NCBI GenBank assembly: GCA_044868295.1
Contig: JBIOWF010000269.1
Span: forward strand, 1 to 19,468
DNA length: 19,468 nt
Direction: 5' to 3'
Source of the DNA: JBIOWF01 sp044868295
GTDB taxonomy: Bacteria > Actinomycetota > Actinomycetes > Streptosporangiales > Streptosporangiaceae
Shown: positions 6,549 to 14,600 of the stretch, piece after piece
Position numbering within the stretch: the stretch's first letter is position 1
Layout of the letters: each line of letters opens with the position of its first letter
Position numbers and translations under genes: made by a program
The notes under the pieces: model-generated
Told to the model about the DNA's origin: nothing
Database searches by the model: none
What the model saw: the letters and a program-made list of their open reading frames with translations, nothing else

Positions 6549-7297
6549 TTCTTCTTCCTCCCTCTTTTTCCACGGCTTGATGAGTTGGTCGGTTCGACGT
6601 CGATCCCACGGCGCATCCGGCGCAGCAGCGCGCTGTACGTCCGGTATCCGGTGCCGGACCGGACACCCAGGTCTTCCAGCTCCTGCGCGATGGCGACCAC
6701 GGACTGGTGGTCGTGCTCGATCGCGGTGAGCAGCGCACGGTCCAGGGCGGCGCCGGCCGCCTGACGGCTCCCTGTGGCGGCCCGCGCACCCGCGAGCATG
6801 CGCCCGGCCCTGATCGCCAGGTCGGCCAGACCGTGTTTCCGGGCCTGCGACTCCACCTTCAGGCAGAACTCCAGTTGCGGGCCGACCGCGTCGAGCTCCA
6901 GGAGCAGATTCGCCCCCGACGTGGAGATCAGCGGCGCCAGTTCCAGCCGCACGGCCTCGGCGAAGGCCGTCTCGAAATGCCGGCGGGCCTCCTCGAAACG
7001 CCGGAGGCCGGATTCGGCGATGCCGAGATGGTTCGTCTGGAACGCCTGTCCGGCCTCGTCGCCGAGGTCGGTGTAGATCGCGAGACTCCGTGTGAAACAG
7101 TCCAGCGCCTCCTCGAACCGCTGCTCGTCCGCGTAGGCCAGCCCGGCGTTGCTGATGCTGCCGGCCTCGACCGTCCGGTCTCCGTCCCGCCGCGCATTCG
7201 GTATGCCGGCCAGCTCATAGAAGAGGATCCGCTCGTGCGGCCCCATCTCCTCGACCCGACCGGCCTCCCGGAATTTCCGCAGGTCCTCCTCGCTCAT
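6545..7297 (-). CDS. TPR protein with basic C-terminal tail, second gene of the CHAT operon
   Basis: 250-aa protein from ATG 7297 (MSEEDLRKFREAGRVEEMG). TPR units occupy about 45-150 (AGSISNAGLAYADEQRFEEALDCFTRSLAIYTDLG; AFQTNHLGIAESGLRRFEEARRHFETAFAEAV) and further helices follow to about 230, where the chain ends in SSSRGKRGRKKK, a strongly basic tail able to touch nucleic acid or acidic partners. The frame is open to 7366, but that extension lies inside the CHAT gene and is low-complexity. The ATG sits 4 nt after the CHAT stop (TGA-TTCG-ATG), typical of reinitiation. The stop overlaps the next gene's GTG. Probably a partner or sensor of the CHAT protease; no enzyme motif is seen. Confidence 0.82.
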   Translation of the reverse strand: MSEEDLRKFREAGRVEEMGPHERILFYELAGIPNARRDGDRTVEAGSISNAGLAYADEQRFEEALDCFTRSLAIYTDLGDEAGQAFQTNHLGIAESGLRRFEEARRHFETAFAEAVRLELAPLISTSGANLLLELDAVGPQLEFCLKVESQARKHGLADLAIRAGRMLAGARAATGSRQAAGAALDRALLTAIEHDHQSVVAIAQELEDLGVRSGTGYRTYSALLRRMRRGIDVEPTNSSSRGKRGRKKK

Positions 7298-7301
7298 CGA
7301 A

Positions 7302-10300
7302 TCACGCCCCGACCAGGATGAACGGCGCCCAGTCCCGGGCGGAGGCGAACGGCGGCTCGTCCTCATCGTGGAGCCGGAGCCAGGACCGCAACTCCGGGCT
7401 CAGCCGCCCGTCGGCCGCGAGCAGCTCACCCGCCGTCACGGTCCGCATCCACCGCTGGGTACGCGTGAGCGCGTCCGACGGGGTGAGCGACGCGCACAGG
7501 AGACGGTAGAACCTGGTCATGAACACATTGGCGGCGATGTCGCCCACCTTCCACAGCGAGCCCACGACGGCGGGGGCGCCCGCATAGGTGATCGCGGCGG
7601 GCAGCCCGATGACCTCATCGGGCGCGTTCGGGTCGACCACCGCGCTCTCGCACGCAGCCAACACCACCAGCCGCGCGCCGCGCAGGAGCGGCGGATGCGT
7701 GGACAGGAGTTCTCCCACGGTGAGCCGCCCGTCGTTGAGTTCGAGGCCGGAGGCGAGCGGGTCCTTGGCGTACCCGCCATGACACGCGAAGTGAAGGCAG
7801 CCCGCCGAGGCCAGCGCGGCACGGACGTTCTCCAGCGTGGCGTCCGGGCCGACAAGCCAGCTCGTCCGCGTGAAGCCCGCACTGATCACGGCGACCTCGT
7901 CACCGGCCTGCGGCAGGTTTTCAGTGGGATCACCCACAGCGAGCAGCGGCTCCAGCCCCCGGTCCGCGCCCTCGGCTATGAGAGCCCGTCCCGAGAAGGC
8001 ATAGTTGATCTCGAAGGTATCGGCGAGGGCGTCACCGGCCGCTTTCCCTGCCGCGTGCAGCGGCAGCAGGGCGAGCAGCCCGCATGGCACCAAGGTCATG
8101 GCCGTGGTGCCCGGTGGCAGGGCGGCGGTGATCGCCTCGGCGAGTTCACCGCCCACCTGCGTGACCGCGTCCACCAGGTCAGCCTGTACGGCTCCGCCGG
8201 ATGACAGGCCGAGCAGGGATGACAGCCTGTCGCGGGTCACCTCCTCCGTGAACGACGCCGTCACGCTCAGCGCCCCATCCCACGCCGCCACCAGGACCAC
8301 GGTCCCCCACGTGGTGGCGGCCAGGTACACCAGCGGCCGTCCCTGAGCGGGCCGGATGTCGCCCAGCTCCGGCATGGCCAGGAAGCCGCTCATTCCCTCC
8401 ACTGCCCGCACCCGCCGTACGGCGTCGGCCAGCGCCTCCTGGGCGGCGAGAGACTCTTCAGCCAGCCTTCGATCGTCTTCAGGCGATGCGTCGCCGCCCG
8501 CATGGATGCGCCGGCTGTCGTTCTCGACCGCCCTGGCGTGTTCAGCGGCATCGGTGAACACGGCGTGAGCGCCCGGATCCAGCCGTGCGACGAGGTCGAG
8601 ATCTGCGTGATCGCGTTCGAGCGCCTCTCCCAGCAGGCGGGCCCGTGCCAACTCCAGCATGAGCAGCGCGTCCTCCAACTGTCCGGCCTGGGCGAGCGCG
8701 TATGCCGCCCGATGCCGGATCGCCCCCGTCTCCGACAGCTGGTCCTCGCGGGAGCGCCGCACCACGAGCATCCTGTAGCGCGCCTCGCAGGCGGTGACCG
8801 CCCGCGAATAGGCCCGCGCCGCGTCGGCCCAGCGTTCCGCCCACGCGTACGCCCCGCCAAGTCGGGCTTCGTCAATCGCGGCCAGCTCCGGCTCGTCAAC
8901 GGTGAGCTCTGCGGCCTCCTCGAAGCAGCGGATGGCATCCATGAGCGCCGCCGCGTTTCCCTGACGGAATCGGCTCTGATGAAGATCGCCGAGTGCTTGC
9001 AACGTCAGGGCTCGATCCATGAAGGATCGGTCCTCATCACCGGCGGCCTGCGCCGCGGCCACCGCGGTCAGGATGTCTCTGGCCCGCTCCGGCTCGTACG
9101 CATCCAGCGCCAGGGCGAGCTGCGTCCGCCTGCGCGCCCACATCACGGGTTCGAGCTCAGGCGAGTACTTTTCGGCCTCGGCGGCCAGGAGTTCGACCTG
9201 CCTCTCGTGGTCGCCCAGCATCGCGTAGGCGTTCGCCATGGCCATCCGTGCGCTCGTCAGCTGACCGGTGCCGGCCATCACGTACGCCTCACACGCGCGC
9301 TCAAGATGCCGCAACGCGCCATGGGGGTCGTCCTGTTTGAGCCGCAGCGCGCCGAGCTTGTACTGGGTATCGCCCCAGCCCCGCGGGTTGGCCTCCAGCG
9401 ACTCGACCGCCGCGACGGCCTCGTAGCAGTCGGCCGCCCTGGCCAGATTCACCGCGGGATCGCCTCCCAGGCGGGCTGCGTACACCTGCCCCAGATTGCT
9501 CATCACGTCGCACCACGTCAGAGATCCATGCATCGGCTCAAGCTTGGCGATCGTCTCGGACAGCAGATCCAGGGCCTGCTCCAATCGCTCGGTCCGAGGC
9601 CCGGTCAAGCCGCTCATGTACGCGCAGGCGAGGTTCGATCGGGCCGTCGCCCAGAGCGTGAGGTCGTCCTCAGGGTCCGTGAGGTCGATCGAGGCCCGTC
9701 CATGATCGCTGACCAGCCGCTCGTTCAGGCCTGCCCGGCCCCAACTCCGCTTGGAGTATGCCCGCGCCAACTCGAGGTGGACGTTGGCCAGCAGCCGGTC
9801 GTCCAGCCCGCCCTCAAGATCACGGACAGCCCGGGACAGCTCACCTATGGCGCGTTCCAACCGGAGCATGACGGACCCCTTGGCGGCGGTCCCGTCGGCG
9901 AGCGACCCGAGCAGACCGGTCGCGATATGCAGCCAGATCAAGGGCACGACAGTGGGCGGCTCCGTCCCGTCGAGCAACGTCCACGCCCGCTCGCTGAGCT
10001 CAAGCCGCCGGGCGGCGGCCGCGGGGTCGTGCGTGACGTTGCCTTCATCGCCCAGCCGAGAGCTTTCCATGAGCAGGTCGCGCAGCTGTTCGGATCGCAC
10101 CTCCGTCCCCGCCTTCAGCACGAACGAACCGGCGGTGTCGCCGCGCAACCCCAGGAGCACCGGCGCCATCGACTGAGGAAATATGAGGATCTTTTCGGCG
10201 TCGACGAGGCCGAGCATGGCCGCGATCCGTCGTTTGTCCGCCTCGTCGTCGGCGTCGGAGGTGTGCTCGGCGCAGAAGTACACGGCCTTGGGGCAGCCGT

Positions 10301-10508
10301 TCGGGTTGTAGATCATGTAGCCGCTGTCGACCCTGCAGCGCTCCCCGCAACTCCCGCAGGCGATCTCGTGCAGGGTCTCGATCTCACCTATCAGATCACG
10401 GCGAGTTTCGTCCACGACGACATAGACGTCACAGAGCGTGGAAGCCTGACAGACTGGACAAAGCGAAATATAGCGTTCCTTGCATGACTTATCCAAATAT
10501 ATCGCCAT
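7302..10508 (-). CDS. CpXC-TPR-CHAT caspase-like protease
   Basis: 1068-aa cytosolic protein, first gene of a four-gene operon. Residues 1-80 hold a Cys-rich beta domain of CpXC type with paired CxxC knuckles (C17/C20 and C51/C54) plus C58, C72 and C79, probably zinc-binding. Residues about 165-625 are a long superhelix of TPR-like repeats (for example ARSNLACAYMSGL, MSNLGQVYAARLGG, TQYKLGALRLKQDDPHGALRHLERACEAY). Residues about 720-1068 are a CHAT protease: LHFACHGG with catalytic His910 (7781-7779) and VVLAACESA with catalytic Cys953 (7652-7650), then the family end GLPAAITYAGAPAVVGSLWKVGD and the terminal WAPFILVG. In known TPR-CHAT proteins (for example Csx29) the TPR part senses a partner and unleashes proteolysis. 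The ATG at 10508 has no good Shine-Dalgarno. The 5' end is AT-richer than the rest, hinting at transfer. Confidence 0.92.
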   Translation of the reverse strand: MAIYLDKSCKERYISLCPVCQASTLCDVYVVVDETRRDLIGEIETLHEIACGSCGERCRVDSGYMIYNPNGCPKAVYFCAEHTSDADDEADKRRIAAMLGLVDAEKILIFPQSMAPVLLGLRGDTAGSFVLKAGTEVRSEQLRDLLMESSRLGDEGNVTHDPAAAARRLELSERAWTLLDGTEPPTVVPLIWLHIATGLLGSLADGTAAKGSVMLRLERAIGELSRAVRDLEGGLDDRLLANVHLELARAYSKRSWGRAGLNERLVSDHGRASIDLTDPEDDLTLWATARSNLACAYMSGLTGPRTERLEQALDLLSETIAKLEPMHGSLTWCDVMSNLGQVYAARLGGDPAVNLARAADCYEAVAAVESLEANPRGWGDTQYKLGALRLKQDDPHGALRHLERACEAYVMAGTGQLTSARMAMANAYAMLGDHERQVELLAAEAEKYSPELEPVMWARRRTQLALALDAYEPERARDILTAVAAAQAAGDEDRSFMDRALTLQALGDLHQSRFRQGNAAALMDAIRCFEEAAELTVDEPELAAIDEARLGGAYAWAERWADAARAYSRAVTACEARYRMLVVRRSREDQLSETGAIRHRAAYALAQAGQLEDALLMLELARARLLGEALERDHADLDLVARLDPGAHAVFTDAAEHARAVENDSRRIHAGGDASPEDDRRLAEESLAAQEALADAVRRVRAVEGMSGFLAMPELGDIRPAQGRPLVYLAATTWGTVVLVAAWDGALSVTASFTEEVTRDRLSSLLGLSSGGAVQADLVDAVTQVGGELAEAITAALPPGTTAMTLVPCGLLALLPLHAAGKAAGDALADTFEINYAFSGRALIAEGADRGLEPLLAVGDPTENLPQAGDEVAVISAGFTRTSWLVGPDATLENVRAALASAGCLHFACHGGYAKDPLASGLELNDGRLTVGELLSTHPPLLRGARLVVLAACESAVVDPNAPDEVIGLPAAITYAGAPAVVGSLWKVGDIAANVFMTRFYRLLCASLTPSDALTRTQRWMRTVTAGELLAADGRLSPELRSWLRLHDEDEPPFASARDWAPFILVGA

Positions 10509-10554
10509 TCTCTAGCACGTCACCCAGAGTAGCCACATTCACGAAAGCAGCGGG

Positions 10555-10599
10555 CGCCGGCAAAGACCCCTTGAATCGCCCATATGAATCGCCGGCAAA
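10555..10599. repeat. Paired direct repeats upstream of the CHAT operon
   Basis: CGCCGGCAAA occurs at 10555-10564 and 10590-10599 (35 bp apart), and TGAATCGCC at 10572-10580 and 10585-10593 (13 bp apart, the second overlapping the second CGCCGGCAAA). They lie 47-91 bp upstream of the CHAT start, next to the best promoter candidate, so they may be operator sites. Confidence 0.45.
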
Positions 10600-10627
10600 A
10601 TATACCGCATTAACGTGTGCCATTTAA
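10599..10627 (-). promoter_or_regulatory. Candidate promoter of the CHAT operon
   Basis: On the minus strand TATATT (10604-10599) is a near-consensus -10, with TTAAAT (10627-10622) 17 nt upstream as a weak -35. It is AT-rich for this genome and lies about 90 bp before the CHAT ATG, leaving a leader that contains the paired direct repeats. Confidence 0.35.
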
Positions 10628-10953
10628 GCAGCACAGCGCGAAAGTCCTAGTTCGTTCTATTCTCCGAAGTCTGGCATGCTTCCCCGCCGTGGGGAGGATG
10701 TCGAGCCCCCGTGAAAGCACCATGAAGGCAATGGTGGGGTTTGCCCTACCTCACCGCGGCCAGTTGGCCGTAGATCGAAATCGGTAGGCAGCCGGATCGC
10801 CGCCGGACACGCTTTGGCTGAGATCCAGCGGTCAGTGAGCAGAGCTCAAGAAGTGAACGCGCGAGGATTCTTACGCGACGAATCGGATTGACTACACTCA
10901 GTCACAACGCTGTGGGGACTTACCCGCGCAGCACAGATACGAAGGACGATCGC
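10628..10953. other. Non-coding remainder of the divergent CHAT/SGNH intergenic region
   Basis: No credible ORF. It is less GC-rich near 10628-10680. A short imperfect inverted repeat (GGTGGGG at about 10733-10739 and CCTCACC near 10749-10755) is present. TACACT (10893-10898), with TTACGC (10871-10876) 16 nt upstream, is a possible promoter for the SGNH hydrolase. Confidence 0.35.
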
Positions 10954-12006
10954 TTGTCCAAATCCCGTATGCCCGCCGCCCTTCGGACGTCACTTGCCGC
11001 GGCCACCACACTTGTCGCCACTGTGTCCGTGCTCAGCCCCGTCCCTGCGGCTCTGGCCGCCGGCAGCGAGCCCGCCAGCTACGTGGCGCTGGGTGACTCC
11101 TACAGCGCCAACGTTTTCGTCCGGCCGTGGGACGCCAGCGACGGCTGCGGCCGCTCCGCCCGCAGCTACCCTCGCCAAGTGGCCGCATCTCTCGGCCTGA
11201 GCCTCCTCGACGTCACCTGTGGCGCGGCTGAGGTGCAGGACGGCATCATGGGTCCGCAGCCGCCCGAAAAGATCCTCGGCCCACCGTCCGTGCCGCCTGC
11301 GGGAGGGTGGCGGCAGAAGGATCCCCAGATCGAATCCCTCACCTCCGGCACCGACTATGTGAGCGTTGGCATCGGCGGGAACACCCTCGGATTCGGTGAG
11401 ATCGTGACCCAGTGCCTCACGCGCGGCCTCGACACCCTCGGTTTCGGGACCCCGTGCACGACGTACTACACCAGAGGCGCCGGCCGAGATTGGCTGGAGG
11501 CGAAGTTCGCCCAGCTCGACCGCGAATTCACCGGGATGATGGCAGCGATCGAAGACCGGGCGCCGCGCGCTCGGGTTCTGGTCGTCGGCTACCCGGCCAT
11601 CGTCCCGAGCAACACCGGCTGCTCCTGGGGCGCCTTCGCTCAGCTCGGCACCGTCACGAAGGGGGACATGCCCTGGCTGGACGGGGTGGAGCGCCGGCTC
11701 AACGGTCTGCTTGAGCGGCAGGCGGCCGATCACGACGCGACCTACGTTGACACCTATGAATCCAGTGTCGACCACGGGGTGTGCGAGTCCGCCCCGCAGC
11801 GGTGGATGTACGGGGTCAGGAGCGACCTCACCGGCGACGGGGACCAGACCGACCCCCCGTCCGAGATCTGTAGCCAGATCCCGGGCGACGGCGCGGCGTG
11901 CACCTTCGTGCACCCCAACGCTTCCGGCGCGGACAACCAGGCCCGCCAGGTCCGATCCGCCTTTGAGCATCTGGGCGTGACGGCCCCGGCGACGAGCCGG
12001 CTCTGA
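10954..12006 (+). CDS. Secreted SGNH/GDSL-family hydrolase (esterase/lipase-like)
   Basis: 350-aa exported enzyme expected to cleave an ester bond. The TTG start at 10954 is chosen because AAGGA (10942-10946) lies 7 nt upstream and a clean signal peptide follows: SKSRMPAALRTS, a hydrophobic stretch, then ALAA|G near residue 36. The frame is open further to a TTG at 10888, but no ribosome binding site precedes it. The nucleophile block is ALGDSYSA (Ser49), the oxyanion Asn sits in GIGGNTLGF (about 142), and the terminal block is TFVHPNASG with the catalytic-type His (about 320). The usual Asp three residues before that His is replaced by Thr, as in family members that use a Ser-His dyad. Several cysteines suggest disulfides outside the cell. 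The substrate is unknown. It is monocistronic. Confidence 0.88.
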   Translation: MSKSRMPAALRTSLAAATTLVATVSVLSPVPAALAAGSEPASYVALGDSYSANVFVRPWDASDGCGRSARSYPRQVAASLGLSLLDVTCGAAEVQDGIMGPQPPEKILGPPSVPPAGGWRQKDPQIESLTSGTDYVSVGIGGNTLGFGEIVTQCLTRGLDTLGFGTPCTTYYTRGAGRDWLEAKFAQLDREFTGMMAAIEDRAPRARVLVVGYPAIVPSNTGCSWGAFAQLGTVTKGDMPWLDGVERRLNGLLERQAADHDATYVDTYESSVDHGVCESAPQRWMYGVRSDLTGDGDQTDPPSEICSQIPGDGAACTFVHPNASGADNQARQVRSAFEHLGVTAPATSRL

Positions 12007-12129
12007 CAGCCCGGCACTGCCAAGAGCTACGCCAAAGCGCAAAGTAGCGGGAAGTACCCGTGCGCCCCATGTCGGCCTCGCCAGACGCCTGCTCGTCATG
12101 GTGGCCACGTCGGTGAATCCTGTGGCCAA

Positions 12130-12159
12130 GCCCGCGCCCTCGCATCGCCCGGCGCGGGC
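12130..12159 (+). terminator. GC-rich hairpin downstream of the SGNH hydrolase
   Basis: GCCCGCGCC (12130-12138) and GGCGCGGGC (12151-12159) form a perfect 9-bp stem with a 12-nt loop, 124 nt after the hydrolase stop. It has no U-tract. It lies between convergent genes and could stop transcription from both sides. Confidence 0.5.
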
Positions 12160-12383
12160 CTGACGCCAGGAACGGGGACCATGCTCAGGCCTCCACTTCA
12201 AGCAGGCGCTGGGAATGCGCTCGCCGCAGGGATCGCGCGCCCACCCCTAAGTTGGGTCGCGAAGTCGCGAAACTCTCAGTCAACCGCTGTATCCGTGGTG
12301 GGCCGTTCGGCGACGGAGGGAGAAGCTGGCCGTAGGCCGCCGACCGGGCACCCTCCTGTATCGGCCCGGTGGACGGCTCCGCG
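12160..12383. other. Gene-free convergent gap
   Basis: The full gap between the SGNH hydrolase and the aminotransferase is 377 bp (12007-12383). Besides the hairpin it contains an 8-bp tandem repeat, GTCGCGAA (12256-12263 and 12264-12271), close to a small ACCC/GGGT stem. Short open frames exist but have no ribosome binding site and no recognisable protein. No tRNA or attachment site was seen. Confidence 0.4.
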
Positions 12384-13601
12384 CTAGTCGGTGCCGAACT
12401 TGGTTCGGAGCTTGGCGAAGGCGGCGTCGGCGCCCTGGAGGGCACGGTCGATTTCGGCGTCGGTGTGGGCGGCGGACAGGAACCAGTTGTGCCAGGGATG
12501 GAGGTAGACGCCCTCCTGGAGGCAGGCCCCCGCCCAGTGGATGCCCTTCTCCAGGGTCGCGTCGCCCTCGAAGGACAGCCACGGGACCTGCACCGGGCCG
12601 GTCTGGTTGATCGCGAAGCCGTATGAGGCCGCCTGGGCGGCGAGTCCCTCGCGCAGGCGGGTGCCGGCGCGGCGCATGAGACCGACGCCGTCGGTGTCGC
12701 GCAGGATCTCGATGGTGGCCTTCGCCGCAGCCATCGCGGTGGCCGAGAACCAGAAAGAGCCGGTCGAGTAGAGCAGCTGCGCCGCTCCGCGCAGCGAATC
12801 GGTGCCGGTGACGGCGGCGATGGGGAAGCCGTTGGCCATGGCCTTGCTCCACGCGGTCAGGTCCGGCCGCACGCCGAAGGGTTCCCAGGAGCCGCGCAGG
12901 TCCAGCCTCCACCCGGCGCGCACGTCGTCGATCACGAGAGCGGCCCCGAGACGGTCGGCGAGCGCGCGGATCCCACGGGCGAACTCCGGCTCGGCCAGCG
13001 CCTGATCCTCGAACGAGTCGTGCTTGAACGGCGTGACCAGGATCGCCGCGACGTCCACGCCCTCGGCCGCGGCCTGCGCGCCGGCCAGGTCGTTGTAGGT
13101 GAACTCGATCGTGTCCGCCCGCTGGTTCGGGGTGACGCCGGCCAGGCCGGGCGTGCACCACGGGTCGGCGCCGTGGTAGGCGCCGTGTGCGACCAGCACC
13201 TTCGCGCGGCCGGTCGCGGCGCGGGCCACCATGAGCGCCTGGGTGGTCGCGTCGGTGCCGTTCTTGGAGAACATCGCCCAGTCCGCCGACGGGATGAGAT
13301 CCACCATCATCTCGGCCAACTCGACCATGATCGGGCCTGGGCCGTTGAGGCAGTCTCCCGAGGCCTGCTGCGCGGCGGCCGCGGCCTCCACCACCGGGTT
13401 GCGGTGGCCGACGATCATCGGCCCCCAGCTGCACATGAGATCGACGTATTCACGGCCGTCGGCGTCCCACTGCCGGGCGCCCTCGCCCCGGACGAAGAAC
13501 TGGGGGTAGCTCTCCCCGTGCAGGGCGGCGTTGAGGTGGCCGTACATGCCACCGGGGATGACCTTGGCGGCGCGCTCACGCAGGGATGCGTCGGAGGACA
13601 T
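12384..13601 (-). CDS. Class-III PLP aminotransferase, glutamate-1-semialdehyde aminomutase-like
   Basis: 405-aa fold-type I PLP enzyme. Visible features: the N-terminal PGGMYGHLN motif of the GSA-aminomutase branch, the phosphate-binding KNGTDAT (113-119), the substrate-side GAYHGADPW (140-148), the cofactor Asp in VIDDVRAGWR (223-232) and the Schiff-base lysine in TAWSKAMANGFP (K253). The family includes hemL, but a heme gene would not be expected next to a sugar kinase and TetR regulator, so this is more likely a catabolic aminotransferase or aminomutase. The ATG at 13601 is preceded by AAAGGAA. It follows the PfkB gene by 15 bp in the same operon. The exact substrate is unknown. Confidence 0.88.
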   Translation of the reverse strand: MSSDASLRERAAKVIPGGMYGHLNAALHGESYPQFFVRGEGARQWDADGREYVDLMCSWGPMIVGHRNPVVEAAAAAQQASGDCLNGPGPIMVELAEMMVDLIPSADWAMFSKNGTDATTQALMVARAATGRAKVLVAHGAYHGADPWCTPGLAGVTPNQRADTIEFTYNDLAGAQAAAEGVDVAAILVTPFKHDSFEDQALAEPEFARGIRALADRLGAALVIDDVRAGWRLDLRGSWEPFGVRPDLTAWSKAMANGFPIAAVTGTDSLRGAAQLLYSTGSFWFSATAMAAAKATIEILRDTDGVGLMRRAGTRLREGLAAQAASYGFAINQTGPVQVPWLSFEGDATLEKGIHWAGACLQEGVYLHPWHNWFLSAAHTDAEIDRALQGADAAFAKLRTKFGTD

Positions 13602-13616
13602 ATCGTGAGGTTCCTT

Positions 13617-14531
13617 TCAAGCAACCGGCTGAGTGACGTCGAAGCCGTCCAGGCCGGCGTCGGAGCCGAGGCCGCCCGCGACCCGCGCGGCGACAGCCGT
13701 ACCGAGCCGGGCGGAGCCGACGGGGTCACGACCGGCGAGCAGGCCGGCGATGAACCCGGCACAGTACGCGTCGCCGCAGCCGGTCGTGTCGACGACGGGG
13801 ACGTCGAGTGCGGGGATTCGCGTGATACCGGCCGAGGTCGCGATCAGGCTGCCCGCGCCGCCCAGCGTGACGAGCACGCCCTGGGGTCCTTCCGTGAGCA
13901 GCGCCGCGGCGGCGTCCTCGACGGTCTCGGCTCCGGTGAGCAGGAGGGCCTGCTCCTCGTTCGGCAGCACGTAGTCGACGTGCGGCAGGAAGACCTTGGC
14001 GCCCGGCATGAGGTCGGCCATGTTGGACAGCAGGTCCATGGTGATGACGGTGCCGTTGTCACGGGCCTTGTCCAGCAGCGAGAAGAACGCCGGGTCGTGC
14101 AGCCCCCACGTGACGTCCATGCCCCCGAGGTGCACGATCTCGGCGGCGGTCACCTGATTCTCGTCGAGATCGGACAGGGCCAGCCCGAGATTCGCCCCGG
14201 GCACATGGAAGGAGGGACGCCCGCCGTCCGGGCGGATCGGCAGGATCGAGGCGGCGGTCTGCTCGCCGGGCTTGCGGACGACGCCGGTGACGTCGACGCC
14301 GTGCCGCGCCATGATCATGACGAGGAAGTCTCCGAGCTCGTCGTCACCGACCGCTCCGGCGGACGCCACGGGAACGCCGATCTTCGCGAGATCGACCGCC
14401 GTGCCGGCGGCGGCCCCCGCGGCGGTGATGCGGATCTGCTCCAGCAGATGCGTGTCCTGGCCGGACGGGATGAACTCCACCGGGCGGGCCAGGACGTCCA
14501 CGATGTGGACGCCAAGTGTGACGACGGTCAT
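13617..14531 (-). CDS. PfkB-family carbohydrate kinase
   Basis: 304-aa ribokinase-like kinase that phosphorylates a sugar or nucleoside hydroxyl with ATP. The C-terminal PfkB signature is VVDTTGCGDAYCAGF (246-260), with the catalytic base D254. The ATP side shows LVTLGGAGSLI (220-230), and the LPNEEQALLLTG segment is typical. In the N-terminal part the usual GGN is replaced by an Ala/Gly run (AAGAAAGTAVDLA, 37-49), so sugar contacts may differ from ribokinase. The ATG at 14531 has GGGAGGAG upstream. It is the first gene of a two-gene operon with the aminotransferase, transcribed away from the TetR gene, whose product probably controls it. The specific sugar cannot be told. Confidence 0.88.
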   Translation of the reverse strand: MTVVTLGVHIVDVLARPVEFIPSGQDTHLLEQIRITAAGAAAGTAVDLAKIGVPVASAGAVGDDELGDFLVMIMARHGVDVTGVVRKPGEQTAASILPIRPDGGRPSFHVPGANLGLALSDLDENQVTAAEIVHLGGMDVTWGLHDPAFFSLLDKARDNGTVITMDLLSNMADLMPGAKVFLPHVDYVLPNEEQALLLTGAETVEDAAAALLTEGPQGVLVTLGGAGSLIATSAGITRIPALDVPVVDTTGCGDAYCAGFIAGLLAGRDPVGSARLGTAVAARVAGGLGSDAGLDGFDVTQPVA

Positions 14532-14551
14532 ATCGACTCCTCCCTGCCTGG

Positions 14552-14582
14552 ATAATAGACGGGCGTCCGACTAAAATGTCAA
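14552..14582 (-). promoter_or_regulatory. Promoter of the PfkB-aminotransferase operon
   Basis: On the minus strand TTGACA (14582-14577, consensus -35) and TATTAT (14557-14552, good -10) are 19 bp apart, a long but usable spacer. The TetR operator palindrome occupies that spacer, so bound repressor would block RNA polymerase. Confidence 0.55.
14556..14573. promoter_or_regulatory. Putative TetR operator
   Basis: TAGACGGGCGTCCGACTA is an 18-bp palindrome with 7 of 9 pairs matching, in the 69-bp gap between the divergent tetR and pfkB genes. Location and symmetry fit an autoregulated TetR-family repressor site controlling both directions. Confidence 0.55.
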
Positions 14583-14600
14583 CGGAGGAGGGCGCAGCGA

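Noticed and set aside
7298..7366. Longer start for the second CHAT-operon gene
   Set aside because: The extension overlaps the CHAT gene's 3' end and is Arg/Ser/Pro-rich low-complexity; ATG 7297 gives a normal N-terminus.
8502..10487. 661-codon plus-strand frame antisense to the CHAT gene
   Set aside because: No recognisable domain and Arg/Gly/Gln-rich; the opposite strand carries CHAT catalytic motifs and TPRs.
10888..10953. TTG start giving a 22-residue longer SGNH hydrolase
   Set aside because: No ribosome binding site, and it places extra residues before a normal signal peptide; the TTG at 10954 has AAGGA at good spacing.
12181..12387. 68-codon plus-strand ORF in the gap before the aminotransferase
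   Set aside because: No ribosome binding site, no recognisable domain and unusual composition; not supported as a gene.
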